A stretch of 64,000 nt of DNA from Drechslerella dactyloides (Eukaryota > Ascomycota > Orbiliomycetes > Orbiliales > Orbiliaceae), in assembly GCA_020064725.1 (NCBI GenBank), contig JAGTWJ010000019.1:868001-932000 (forward strand), in the 5' to 3' direction. Positions 10,336 to 21,735 of this stretch are shown in pieces (the stretch's first letter is position 1; each line of letters begins with the position of its first letter). The notes under the pieces were generated by a model. That model worked only from the letters and a program-made list of their open reading frames with translations. It searched no databases and had not been told where the DNA came from. The translations under genes and the position numbers were made by a program.

Positions 10336-13099
10336 CGGCGTGACGACCAATCCGAATTATTATACAGCTGTCCAAAAGTCGAAGTGGATATCCAACACCG
10401 CCTCGTGCGACGTTCGCTTGCCGAGCAGCTGTCGGTATCGGGTAATTGTTGCAGCACAATAGCTATATAGCTTAGTCCGTAATCGCGTTGTCGCAGTCGG
10501 ACGATTTATTATATCGAGAGCTGCAAGCAAACAATATATTTCTGCGAAAAGAGTCGAAGATAATCCGGACGAGGCGTGATGTCGTGTAATATAGCGATAG
10601 CGTGCGGTGGCGAACGAAATATAAATGTGCCCTGCTGAACACCGCACTCGAATACGAACTATCACAAGCCAAAACGAAACGTCTGCGGCAAACCACAAGC
10701 GCAACCACTCGATGCTGATCCGCTGAGTAAAACCTCAACCACAAAGCCAAGCAACGTGGGAAGAAAAACCGGACCCCTCCAAACTAAAACAGGCAAACGA
10801 GAAGCGAAGGAACACGAAAGAGAAGAAAAAAAGGAAAGATAAAAAAGAAACCGAGATTGCAAAAATTCGATGCGAACCCAGGCGATACTATAGCGAAACG
10901 TCCAGTTGGAGCGAAAAGTATAATTGTTTCCGTGGTAGTTATCAGATGTCGGCCGCGGCGGAGTCTGATAGCATACCCACTGTGCCGGACAGCAAAATTT
11001 AATCAATATCGTGGTCCGGTTGTGGTGATACAATTGTCCCACTAGGGTCGAGCGGATCCGACCAGGTGTAATCTCAATGCATACACGCTATGGCAATTGA
11101 TATCCGATTAATTCCCACGCATACGCCAGCTGTCAGTTCGTCGGTAGGTAAAAAGTTTAGTTGCTCGTGATATCGATATATTCGGCAGCCGATATTATAT
11201 CGTCGGAACGCTATCAGTCCGTAGCCGGCCCGTACGTAGGATGCAGCCCCGCGCCCGCGGTCGATATTCCAATCGAAATCCGTAATACGGACTGGGTCCT
11301 GCTCAAGGCGGCAGGCGACGTAGCAACCCCCCCTCGCAGCCTTGTCGCCTAACTAACAGGTGTCGTATCGAATCCAGATAGTCAAGTCGGTCAAGTAATG
11401 ACTTGACTAGCTCGATACAATCGATCGATTGCGCCAGCCGGATTGATTAATTGACGTGAGCGCTGTGCTGGATGAAAAAAAAGGTATAATGCCGTGCACC
11501 CGCGAGCTATATAGCGCTATGTTGTCCAAATGTAACCGGGAGGCGACGATCGGAACGTTAACCCTAATCGCGCGAGGTGGATTATTCGACCTGAACTCCA
11601 GGCTGGTCGAAGGAGGCCGGGGGCAGACAATAAGTATGTATGTATTCGGGTCGGGCAAGGCCGGGCCTGGCGTGCGTCGACAAATTGCTCCGGAAGGTGG
11701 TAAATGGTGTATTGTATTGTATGCACAATGTACCGCCCGGCGTGGCGCTCCAGCTAGCACGGACGGGTAATTAACGGATATTTAGCAAGCTACCCTTGAT
11801 CCAGGCTGAAAGAGTCGACGGTCGGTAGGGGCGTCCACGGTCGAGATACAAGCACGACAGTCGTATATGCCGGTATGCTACCAAGTAGATGCGCCGAATA
11901 GTAATGATGGTAGTATGTTGGAACGAACGCTATCGATGCGTCCGACTGGATCGCGGCACCGCTCTCTCTAGACTACGTCGAGACACCGAACGAGCGTAGT
12001 CCAGTTGTGAAGAAAACTCCAAAATAATCTCGATATCGAAATGTAATATTCTCTCGCAAAGAAAAGAAAACTCGAACAGTGAAATTTCGAAGAACAAAGC
12101 AGCCAAGCTACCAAGTAAACCCACAGACATCCATACGGAGCATGCGAGTGCACTCCCCGTCGAGTTCCCCTTCGCTTCCCTGTCTCACCACCAGGAAGAA
12201 GAAAAAGCAAGCCGCCGGAACCGTTTTCGCCAATTCCATTCACGAACGCCGTGTGTGGATCGCATCTCCCGGTCGAGTCGGACCCCTGTCCCGAGCATGT
12301 GAAAGCTCTCACTGGCACGGCCATGGCACGGCACCCACACTCGTCAAGCCATCAACTTGGTTCGTGCGCTGCTCTTTCTCCGACCTCCATCCATCCAAAA
12401 ATGCATGTGCGGAAGGAACAAAAGCCACGGCGCTCCCACGACTCCTATAATCCTCACTGGGCTTCGCGAGTCGGTACCTCCGCCGTCACGTCTGATTCGC
12501 ACGATCAAAGGTACATGTACCAAGTGGGCCTACCATCATCAATCAATCAAACACGCTGCTGCACCGTTATCCGTGCGTCAAATGCTTGCCCGCCCGTCCT
12601 TCGCTATCTGCAGCCAAGAAAAGCCCGCGGGGATAAAATTGCATGTGAAAGCGTCGTCAAACACTTTCAACCTTTCAACATTTCACCTCAACCCTGTGCT
12701 TTTCCGAAAAAATGCAGACTAGCATCGACGTTTCACCAATCGGCGGGCGGCAAGTTTGCCGCAGACACCCTAACGGGATGCAGCTAGCCCAGGCCTCTGG
12801 ATTCAATTCGACTCTCTCGACTTTCTCAATCCGTCGAGATGGTAAGAGTATTCTATGACGTACGTACGCACGTCCGCTGTCCAAATTACTAATATACAAT
12901 TCTCAATCCGAACCCTGCCACGACGACAGCGCGGAACGAGCCGCATTGATACAAAGGAGGTAACAAAAAAAAACGACTTTTGACGCTGTAAGAGAACCAA
13001 ATAGAGACGCAATTAAATGGTATCGTATGTATCGAAGCATCTCGCACCCCTCATACAAACGGTGAAACCGGTCGATATACGGATGGATGATATCCCGCT
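10336..13099. other. 2.76 kb intergenic region between J-domain gene and GH125 gene
   Basis: Both flanking genes are on the minus strand, so this holds the J-domain gene promoter (left side) and the GH125 3' flank (right side). Open frames of 100-180 codons occur at 11.4-11.8 and 12.1-12.8 kb, but they overlap each other on both strands and have no recognisable domain. The length is unusual for this otherwise compact part. A non-coding transcript or long regulatory region is possible but not shown. Confidence 0.45.
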
Positions 13100-15269
13100 C
13101 TAAATCTCATACGGCTTCGCCCCCTTGCCAAACACCAAATGTGGCTTCCGCCCCGCCAGGTCCAATACCGTCTGCGCAAACACCGAATTCGCCCACGCAA
13201 ACCAGCTCCCTACCATCACCCAGTCAGCTGAAGCCCCTCAACCAATACTGATAAATAGATGGACAGATATACTCACTCGTGTAGTCGTAGCGGACGTGCA
13301 CGCTCACACCCTCATTGATCAACCCCATCAAACTGACCTTCTTCACGGACTCCAACGCCCCCAATATCTCCGCATCATCATCGCTCGTCATCGCCTGCAT
13401 CAGCACGCTCATCGGCCACGCGTGCTTCAACCCGACATGCGGCCCGCCAATCCCCTTGAAGAACCGCCCCTCCAGGTAATACGGATTGCCCTTCCGCGAC
13501 AGTATCATCCGCCGCGTGTTCTGGTACACGGGGTCGTTCACCGTCGTCCAGCCGAGCTTCGGCAGCGACAGCAGCGATGGCAAGTTCGCGTCATCCATCA
13601 TGATGCGTGATCCGTAGCCGTCGACCTCGTACGCGTACACTTTCCCCCAGACGGGGTCGTCGACGACGCCGTGCGTCTTGACACCCTCCGCGATGCTCTC
13701 GCCCCACCGTTTGGCTGTCGTGGCGTCTTCGCGCTGGCCGGCTTTCGACAGCAGCTTGGCGAGCCGAATGAGCTCGACGGACATGAAGGCGTTGCCGGGG
13801 ATGAAGTACTGCAGGATGCACGCGTCGTCCGACGGGCGGAAGGCCGAGCGTATCAGCGACGAGTTGTCGTTGAGGGGATACCCGCGGCCGCTGAGCGCCA
13901 GCGTCTCAGTCTATCCAAACGAATAGAGTTAGCTACTTCGTGAGCTGAGTGATATTGGGATGTGAACGTACGCCAATGTTGGTGTTCCGCTGGAACGTGT
14001 ACAGCGGATGCATCGGGACCCCGTCCTCCATGAACGTCGGCATGGCCTGCTTGTCCAGCACCGCAAAGACGGACTGCACAGCCTGCATGAACCGGTCGTT
14101 GACAAACGACAAGTCCCCCGTATGCGCGTAGTATTGGTTCGCCAGGCTGAAGAAATTCGCCAGGCTGTCGATTTCGTATTTACATTCAAAGACGGTGTTG
14201 TGGTCGTATGTCGGGCGGACGGCGTCGTCCTGGCCGTTGTTCGATCTGGATTCTCCATTCGCCGGTTAGCTAGCTGAATGCACGCGATATAAAAGAAGGG
14301 GAAAGCTTGAACGCACGGCCGGATGTTGCTGTCGCGCGGCGGCTGGAAGGCGTTGCAGTATGGGCTCTCGATGACGTATCCCGCCTGCGTGTTTATCGCG
14401 CCGCGCACCAGCGTCTTGAGCTTCTCGTCCTTCTTAAGCAGCGGCATGTACCCGGCCAGCTGGTTCGTCGAGTCCCGCAGCCACTCGGCGTTGATGTCGC
14501 CGGTGACGATGAAGCTCTGCGGGCTCTTAACCCGCTCCTCTCCCCATCCGGGGTCGAACTTGTCATCGTCGGCGGGCTCGTCGTCGTCTTCGTCAGCCTT
14601 GTCATTGCCGTCGACGTGCCATCTGACGGTTGTGTCGAGCGTGCTCGGGTAGCAGTTTTCGAACAGCCGGGCGAGGTCCCGGTCTACCAGTTTCGACGTG
14701 ATGTCGCGGATCACCTTTTCCACAGCCTCGGACCGGAAGCTGCGACACTCGGGTACGGGCCGCTGGTAGGGTAGTTCCAGCGGTCCATCGCTGAGGGGTA
14801 GATGGGAACGCGCGGAGTAGTCCTTGTAGTCGGGACAGCCGTCGCCCCAGGGGTCGCCGTCGAAGCCGGTGAACTGGACTCCCGGCGCGGCGTGCGTCTG
14901 GAAGAACAGCAGGGCGACGATGACGGTGGTGAGGAACAGCATGAGGAGATTCGAGAGGGACAGCCAGCGATTGTCGTAGTCGTCGGCGTCAACGGCGGCG
15001 GTGGGGGAAGAGGAGTAGGTCCGCTTGTGCAGCGGGTGCTTGGAGGGCGACGGCGGGCGGTAGGTGGACGGGCGGCGGGGAGGCGCGCGGAATGCTATCG
15101 GCGAGCCGGGCTCGGAGGAATGCTCGTCGTCGAGATGATTGGCGTGGGCGTGTGAGCTTGAGGCCACGGACGACGATGACGGCGGCGGCGGCTGTTGGAA
15201 AAGTTGGTTGTCCGGCGGGAGGGTGCTGGACGGGGTAGCTGGCACCGGCCGCGGCGTGCGATGGTACAT
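13100..15269 (-). CDS. GH125 family (Mug157/DUF1237-like) type II membrane glycosidase
   Basis: Four exons at 14317-15269, 13972-14245, 13277-13910 and 13100-13209 give 656 aa. The N-terminal 110 residues are Pro/Ser-rich and cytosolic-looking. A signal-anchor LMLFLTTVIVALLFFQTH at about residues 110-127 follows, typical of Golgi type II proteins. The luminal part matches the GH125 six-hairpin family: VTGDINAEWLRDSTNQLAGY, YVIESPYCNAFQPPRDSNIR, FECKYEIDSLANFFSLAN, AYEVDGYGSRIMMDDANLPS and GPHVGLKHAWPMSVLMQAM. Bacterial members are exo-alpha-1,6-mannosidases. The fungal proteins are presumed to act on mannosylated glycans, but this is by family. An acidic insert (about residues 215-235) is low complexity. 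The gene appears intact. Confidence 0.88.
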
Positions 15270-15622
15270 TGGGAGCCTGGCGCCCTGCGGTAACCCTGAC
15301 GGGCAGCTGTTGACGTTCGCTGGGGGCCGCTGGCAGTCAAGTTATAGCGCTCGCGGAGGCAGAAGCAGCAGGAGCAGCATGTCCGCCGGGCTGAGGCATC
15401 TATGCGGGGCGCTCCGTCGCGGTGGAAGGGGAAGGAAGTCGAGATGTCGGCTGGAGATAGTTTATCTCGAAGCTGCGGGGAAGCAGACCGCTACGTTTTA
15501 TTAGGTAAGCTGTCCGGGGCAGTCCAGCCGGGCAGGTCCAGCCGCTCTAAATTATAACTGTAAACCTCCAGACAAGATGGAAGCAATATACAAAGATCGT
15601 GGAGATGTCAAGACGGATGGCA
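15270..15622. other. Intergenic: GH125 promoter and downstream flank of the Tti2-like gene
   Basis: 353 bases, GC-rich near the GH125 start. They must contain the GH125 promoter and 5' leader plus the 3' end of the neighbouring minus-strand gene. I see no extra gene or clear TATA box. Confidence 0.5.
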
Positions 15623-18191
15623 TCACGGTGGGCACAGCACGAAGAGGCCCGAATACTGCGGCGTCTCCGCCGCCACCCTCAATCGCAATCTGCCCTCCTC
15701 CATCCACATTTGCGGATGCAACCTGCACAGCAATGCTATAAGCACCCGCAGTTCATGCCGCACCCCGTCCAGCTTCCTCTCCCCGTCGCCGCCGTCCGCC
15801 AGCACCCTCGTCCAGCAGGTAATGATCGCATTGAACACCCGCACGTTGTGCCGCTCCATTCGCGGCCAGCTCGTTCGCACCACCTCTTCCAGCGTCCGTA
15901 GAGCGGCGACGGCGAGCGACGGGTACGTCGACATGAAGGGCGATACCAACGGCGCCTCGCACATCTCTATCAGTTTCTACACATCCATTGCCGTTAGCCA
16001 GGTGTCCTTATATCCGCATATAACGCATTGAAAAGCGACGCATGGCCGCATGGCTGCATGATAGGGCTTCAGGGGTGTGCGAACAGATATATCCGTAAAG
16101 CACATCCGCGTAGCCGACCATGCCGGCGACCCGGTCTCGAAAGCCCTAAGGCGTGCATTTCACTACAAGATTCTCGGATCTCGGAAACTCACCTCAAGAT
16201 GTCTGATGGTCCGGGTCCCCAGCCGCCTCGCCACGACCGCAGCCTGCGCCACCACAACCTCCATCATCCGCGCGTTCTCACCCGCGTAGGTCACAGCGCG
16301 AAGCACTCCATCCCTCATAATCCCGTCCAGGTTCTTATACATCTCATTGTCATCTCGCGTTCCGGCTTCCGCAAGCGTAACCAGCACGCCGACGCCGGCT
16401 GCGAAGCTCCTGCCAGCCTGTCCCACCGGTGTCAGCGGCGGCAGAAAGTGCAAGCAGGGCGTCACGGCCTCCTCGAAAACGGGCTTGAGGCCCGTGCGGG
16501 TGAGAAATTCGGCGCCAACGGAGACCAGCAGGCTGGACAGCACGTCGCAGGCGTGCGCTCTCGATAAGACGCTGCCGTCGTCGAGCGCCGTGAGGACCGG
16601 CGGGACGATCAAGTGCCACGTGCGCTCTATCGCGGACGGCTGTACATCCACACATTCATCATCAGCATACACCGTCGACGAGGGAGAGCAACGAATCTGG
16701 AATTTAGGAAGGGCGGAATAGTATACCTGCATCTCCCGGATGGCGAACCGCAGAATGGCAAGGCCTTCAGCATACTCCACCGCCCGCTGATTGCGCAACT
16801 CCACATCCAACTCCTTCCCCGTCTTGGGCACCCGCAGCGCCCGCCGCCCGGTCCCCGTCACCGATGCCGGCAATTTGGAAAACACAGGCATCTTCTTGAC
16901 GGTCGTCAGCATATTGGACAGCGCGTCCGCCGTGAACTCTTTCTTCAGCGCATCGTGCATCCGCTCGCAGGCTGCGATCGTGTCGGGCGTGCTCCAGCCC
17001 GTGCCACGGTCGCCGTGGACGGCCAGACCCGTCATGAAGGCCGTGAGCGGGTACTGCTCCTTGACGAGGTCGGGCGTGGTTTTCGTCAGCCTCTCGAGAA
17101 TGGAGACGGCGAGCCAGGCGGTTCTCTGGAAGATAAGGAGATGAGGCTCCCCTTCCCGTCCTACTTTATCGGGTTCATTGGCCGCGGTAGTATCCTCACC
17201 CTTGCCCTCTTCTTCGTCCTCGGACAGCTCGTCGAGCAGGCGACTGACCGCCATCCCGACGTCCGCTTTACACTTCACCAGCATCTCGCGGACCTTCTCG
17301 GCGGGCACAGCATTGGGTAGACTTGCCGCGACGACCTTCTCCATCCACGGCATTATCGCGACATCGGGGTCTTCAGGAGGGGCTGGTGAAGGCGACGAAG
17401 AGTCAGCATGGCCGTCCCGTGTTTAAATTGATGCTCATCCGTGATTCGATTGCTTTGCGCGGTGTATATACGTACTTTCTTGTTCTTCTTCGGACTCGAC
17501 ATCGTCCCACACTCCAGGACTCGGCCTGATCTGACATACTGCCAGCAGCAGCCGCTGCGCGCACGCAAAGCCGCCCCGAGTGGTGGTCTCGACATCTTCG
17601 CCTCCCCGTAGCAGGCGTATGTACTCGTACAAGTACAGGCTGGTGAGCATCTGTAAGCACACACGTCAGCTTGCTTCGGCCATCAAGCAATACGCATATC
17701 TAAATAATGTTCCAGATACACCGAGGTGGGTTGTAGTAACATCTCATCCACTCATCGATGAATTTAAACAATACGAATACTGTAATAAATGTAAAATACG
17801 TACCCGCCGAGTGTCCGCTAGCGACCCATCCGCAATCCTCTGCATCTCATAAACATTATCCGCAAGCTCTGTCATCTCATCCACCTCACTATCCCAATTA
17901 ACCATCATCAGCCACGGACCCAAAATTACACCGACGATGGTAAAATACAATATAATACGAAACTATTGTTAGGACATGGGAAAGGGAAAGTACATACTCT
18001 AAATCCACGATGCCATCGTGGGAAAAAAATGCCGGCGGCGCCTTGGATCCCGCCGCTGTAGATGCGGCAAGCGCAAGCCGGTCCATCGTTTTAGTGTGCA
18101 CCTTACGTGTTTGCGTTTGTGATGGAAGTATCTCCCCTGTAGCCCGATCACGGTCGTCAGGGTCGAGGGTTCCCGGTGAAGCTCCGGACAT
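15623..18191 (-). CDS. Tti2-like HEAT-repeat protein (probable Tel2-Tti1-Tti2 complex subunit)
   Basis: Six exons at 17998-18191, 17804-17888, 17476-17650, 16727-17382, 16193-16639 and 15623-15976 join in frame to 636 aa. The protein is almost wholly helical, like a HEAT/ARM solenoid. Segments such as RTWHLIVPPVLTALDDGS and VRTSWPRMERHNVRVFNAII resemble the fungal Tti2 (DUF2454) family, whose members help Hsp90 assemble PIKK kinases (TOR, ATM, ATR). Assignment is from memory of the family and is moderate. Intron 4 (16640-16726, 87 nt) is a multiple of three with no in-frame stop, so its retention would simply add 29 residues. I chose the ATG at 18191 (MSGASPGTLDP) because it sits close to the conserved region; an in-frame ATG also exists at 18434. 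Confidence 0.68.
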
Positions 18192-18600
18192 CGCGGCGGA
18201 TAGCACCGTTATACTTTGACCAGCCACTGGAATAGCGCGCGGTGAGTGAGTTAACTGTCGGTATTTGCGCGTGTAATGGTGTGCATGTGAGGTTGAAATG
18301 AGGATTCGGGACGGGAATGTTGTCGACTGCAACGCGCAAAATGCAACGTCTTTCCTATATTTTCGGTCCCAATCTCGCCATACTACATGTATACAGGGCC
18401 ATAAGCATACTAAACGTGCTATCATTTCGTTCATCTATCTACGGTACCTAAGTAAGTAAGTACTTAGGTACCTATATCGATATAGTGATCATTCGAATAA
18501 AGAAAGCCTCCGTCGCCGCATAGTTCATCTATCCGTCCGCACCATCGGTAATTTCACACCATTTCTCAAGTAAAGCAGACCGCCATCCACAGTACACGCA
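18192..18600. other. Intergenic with a perfect inverted repeat
   Basis: This lies between the start of the Tti2-like gene and the stop of the next minus-strand gene. It contains the Tti2-like promoter and one 12-bp perfect inverted repeat, listed separately. No other gene is evident. Confidence 0.5.
18443..18472. repeat. 12-bp perfect inverted repeat with 6-nt loop
   Basis: The arm GGTACCTAAGTA is followed by the loop AGTAAG and then the exact reverse complement TACTTAGGTACC. It lies about 250 bp upstream of the Tti2-like start and about 125 bp upstream, on the minus strand, of the hypothetical gene's stop-side flank. It could be a cruciform, a dimeric protein-binding site or a transcript hairpin. 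It is too short, and has no neighbouring poly-T run, to call a terminator. Confidence 0.85.
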
Positions 18601-19738
18601 TCACCACAAACTCCCGCCGACGGTAAAACCCCCATCATCATCTTCACTATCCGCGTACCCCAACGCAAGAGCCCCTGTTCCCTTCAACGCATTCTCAATC
18701 TCATCATCAACGCCCCACGGCGCGAGTCCACCCGCCCGGCCGCCCTCATCCGCACTATCGCCTTCCTCGACGAGAAACGCGCCCTGCCACCCTTCCTCGC
18801 GCATTCTGCGCGCCGCAGCCTTCTCGCGCATCCGTTTTGCTAGGATTTCCTTCGTTGCGTCGTGCAGCTCGTTGAGACGGCGGTAGAGCATCGCTTGGTC
18901 GGCGTATGCTTCGGTGAGGAGCGCGTGTTTGGCCGGGTCGGAGCGGATGCGGATGGTGGTGCTTCGGCGGCTGAGGGCGGCGAGGGCGGCGTGGGCGTAG
19001 GATATGTCGAGGTCGGTGGCTTGCTCTGCGCGGCTGATGCGGGCGTCGCGGGCGAGGAGGGCGTCGTGGCGCTGTTGCTGGCGCGGGGTGCGTCCGATCT
19101 GTGGCTTGTCCGCTGAGGAGTAGACCTGAGTTATAAGTACGCCGTCAGTACCTCGTATATCAAACTGATCAATCGGTAGGAAGCCGGTTCGGCGAACGGG
19201 GGGTATATATGTGGTGGTGGAAACTTACACGGCACTCCTGCTTTAGATGCTCCAGATACCGTAAGTACCTCCCTCTACCGCCGCCACGCCTCCCCCTGCC
19301 CCTCGCGCCTCTACCCCTCCCGGACGCCGTCTCCACGATTACTTCCCTGATATCCGCGAGTACCGCCGTGCGCACCGCGTCGTCGTCACGCGGGTCGCCG
19401 CCGTAGCGAGTCGCGTACAGCTCGTGCACGTCGTCGTAGTCCGCGCCGACTTCGCAGGCGTGTCGGATGATGTAGACGGTAGTGCTCTCGTGTGTATGTA
19501 TGCCGTGCGCTGTTGTCGTATTCTGCGCTTGTCCGGGCCCTTGGGCTGGTAGTTCCTCGGGGTAAGCCAATGCGACAACCTCATTGGCGTTGGTGTTAGT
19601 GTTCTCGTTTGTCCGGCGGCTTGAGGCTTCGCTGGTCGTATAGCCTGCGTTCTGTGCGTGGTTGTGGTTTTGAGGGAGTGCGGGGGCGCCGGAACCACCA
19701 TCGGAGTGCTCCTTGTGGGAGCATGCCTGATGGTACAT
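18601..19738 (-). CDS. Hypothetical protein with Gly/Arg-rich centre and helical C-terminus
   Basis: Two exons, 19229-19738 and 18601-19125, are joined by a clear GTAAGT donor and a CTCAG acceptor, giving 344 aa. I do not recognise a family. The N-terminal part is polar and Asn/Thr-rich. A conserved-looking core TTVYIIRHACEVGADYDDVH follows, then an RGRGARGRGRRGGGRGR stretch of the RGG type that often binds RNA. The C-terminal 170 residues are predicted coiled or helical (LNELHDATKEILAKRMREK) and end in an acidic tail. The start at MYHQACSHKE is the first ATG after an in-frame stop. A further 5' exon cannot be excluded, because an acceptor-like CTGTCGCAG lies just upstream. Confidence 0.6.
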
Positions 19739-21730
19739 CCCCGGGACTGCGACAGATATTCGAACATCATGTTAGCAGCTCATTGGTGGATGAGGAGGGA
19801 GTACAGGACACTTACACGTCTGAGTCGACAGTCTTGCAGTCTGGGGTATCCGTCACGTCAGCCGTCAATCTACGGTGACGATGCGATGGCAGTGGATGCA
19901 GAGGTTTGAGAGAACAGGAGGAGATGTGCGGCTTCCTTAAAATTTATAGTAACGGTACACCCGGCTGTCTACAGCAACTGCACGCTCTCCCAGCATCCGG
20001 GAATACCACCGCTGATATTGACACAGACACAGCGAACACTACACCCATCATGATGCCAGTGATATCTAACCGGAAGCTGTTCAGAGAGAACCGGAAAGAT
20101 GGAGCTATGCGTTTTTAGACGTGTGGGTTTAGTCCGTCACTAAAACTCTGCTGGTGATATATCGTAGAGTGTACGTGTAGCAGTCACGGAAACAATCTGA
20201 CGACCTGGAAGGTTCTCAGTAAGGCTCATCTCAGCGCTCGGCGGCGCATCTCCACTCTGCTTACTTCACACCGCTACCTTTCGATCGAATGGCAGATAAA
20301 CATCATCGATACCATCTTCGGGCTATACCCGTATCAATTCAAAAGGCAGCTAACGTTCAACCTGTGCCAGCCGTACGACTTTCATCCTATACCGCCGTAT
20401 GACATCAATACATTTCCACATGTTCAGATCGATCCTGCACTTCAGTATATACCACACGCACCTGCGTTGACCGGCCGTTGCATCCCTCACAGCCACGATA
20501 CTTAAAGCCGGACTTGGCTTCAAAATTATAATATTCCAACAATCAAGCCCGTACGTCTCGCTGAACGGAAGTGTCACGAATTACCATCACGAATAAGTAT
20601 CCGAATACCATGATATAACGTAGATGATGAAAAAACCATTTATAGAGTTGAGATTCCCGATTCCTATCCTACAAGAGAAGCATCCACTTCCATCTATCCC
20701 TCCCATGATGTATATATCCCCACCCCTCAAATATATAAAAGCAAAACCGTATGTCCAGCATCGTACACACCGTATATACCCACGTTTTTTTAAAACCCTC
20801 CTCTTTTCAATATCCACCTATGTACACTTTGAATATCCTCCTCCTCCTCCTCAGGCGACATATATATGCACACCGTCGAGTTCAATCGAGGGTAGGTACC
20901 ACTGACCTTTTCATCGTCTTCCCATCCAGTGCAATCTTCAGCTGTAAGTATAGTAGTACGGTGGGTATAATATAAAAAGAAACGGATGCCCATCATGATC
21001 AAATCTCACCTGTAACCTCCGTGCATGCATGCATCAATCACACACCGCCATCACGCATGCACGATCAAGTCGACAATCGCACCATGCGAGCAAAATCAGC
21101 ACTTCAGACAACATCGCACCGATCAGATCACAAAGAAAACCATCGCACAGCACAGCAAGCTCACCGAACGCCAATAATATTTACCATTTCGTTCGAAAGT
21201 ACGATACCATACGATCGAAGTAAAAAAAAATAAGGCCCTACGCCGACTATCGACAAATGAAAAATCAACAGACAAACGAAAATGCAAAGACAAGGTAACA
21301 GGAATATCAGCAAACGCACCTGCGCCGTCCATGAGGTCATACAATTCATCATAACACGGTACTAAATCGAATGAAAAAAAAAAAAAAGAAGGAAATCAAA
21401 GGTATAGAAAAATACCACATGATGTAATACATCGCGCGGAAGTTCAGAAGAAAAGGGGAAGGAAATACCCAGCCAAACCCACCATTGCTTGTAGTATAAA
21501 ATAAAGATGAAAAAAAATGCACCGCAGCTTTTAGCAACAATCAGAACAATGGCAAACGAAATCAAATAGAAACAGACGAAAAGAAAAGCGGAAATAATCT
21601 ATGAAAGATATGCAATCGCGAAGACGTGTATTACGCAGGTTTGGCCAAGCTCCGATGAAAATGAAAATCAAAAAAGAAACCGTGTTAATCACGAACCGTC
21701 AGACCACACCTCACCTCACCTCACCTCACC
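19739..21730. other. 2 kb intergenic between hypothetical gene and PPR gene
   Basis: Both neighbours are on the minus strand. The right part probably contains the long A/T-rich 3' untranslated region of the PPR gene, including homopolymer A runs near 21.37 and 21.22 kb. The left part contains the promoter of the hypothetical gene. Short frames of up to 93 codons show no domain. No RNA gene was recognised. Confidence 0.45.
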
Positions 21731-21735
21731 TCACG
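21709..21735. repeat. CCTCA pentanucleotide repeat spanning the PPR stop codon
   Basis: About five tandem copies of CCTCA/TCACC. The repeat runs across the stop codon (21731-21733) of the PPR gene into its 3' flank. Confidence 0.88.

Noticed and set aside
12079..12787. Overlapping frames of up to 178 codons on the plus strand upstream of GH125
   Set aside because: Several frames overlap in the same direction and on the other strand, with no domain, no consistent codon bias and no matching splice structure.
17898..18434. 178-codon frame beginning at 18434 as the Tti2-like start
   Set aside because: The extra 81 residues are unlike the rest and run through promoter-like sequence. The ATG at 18191 is preferred, though 18434 cannot be excluded.
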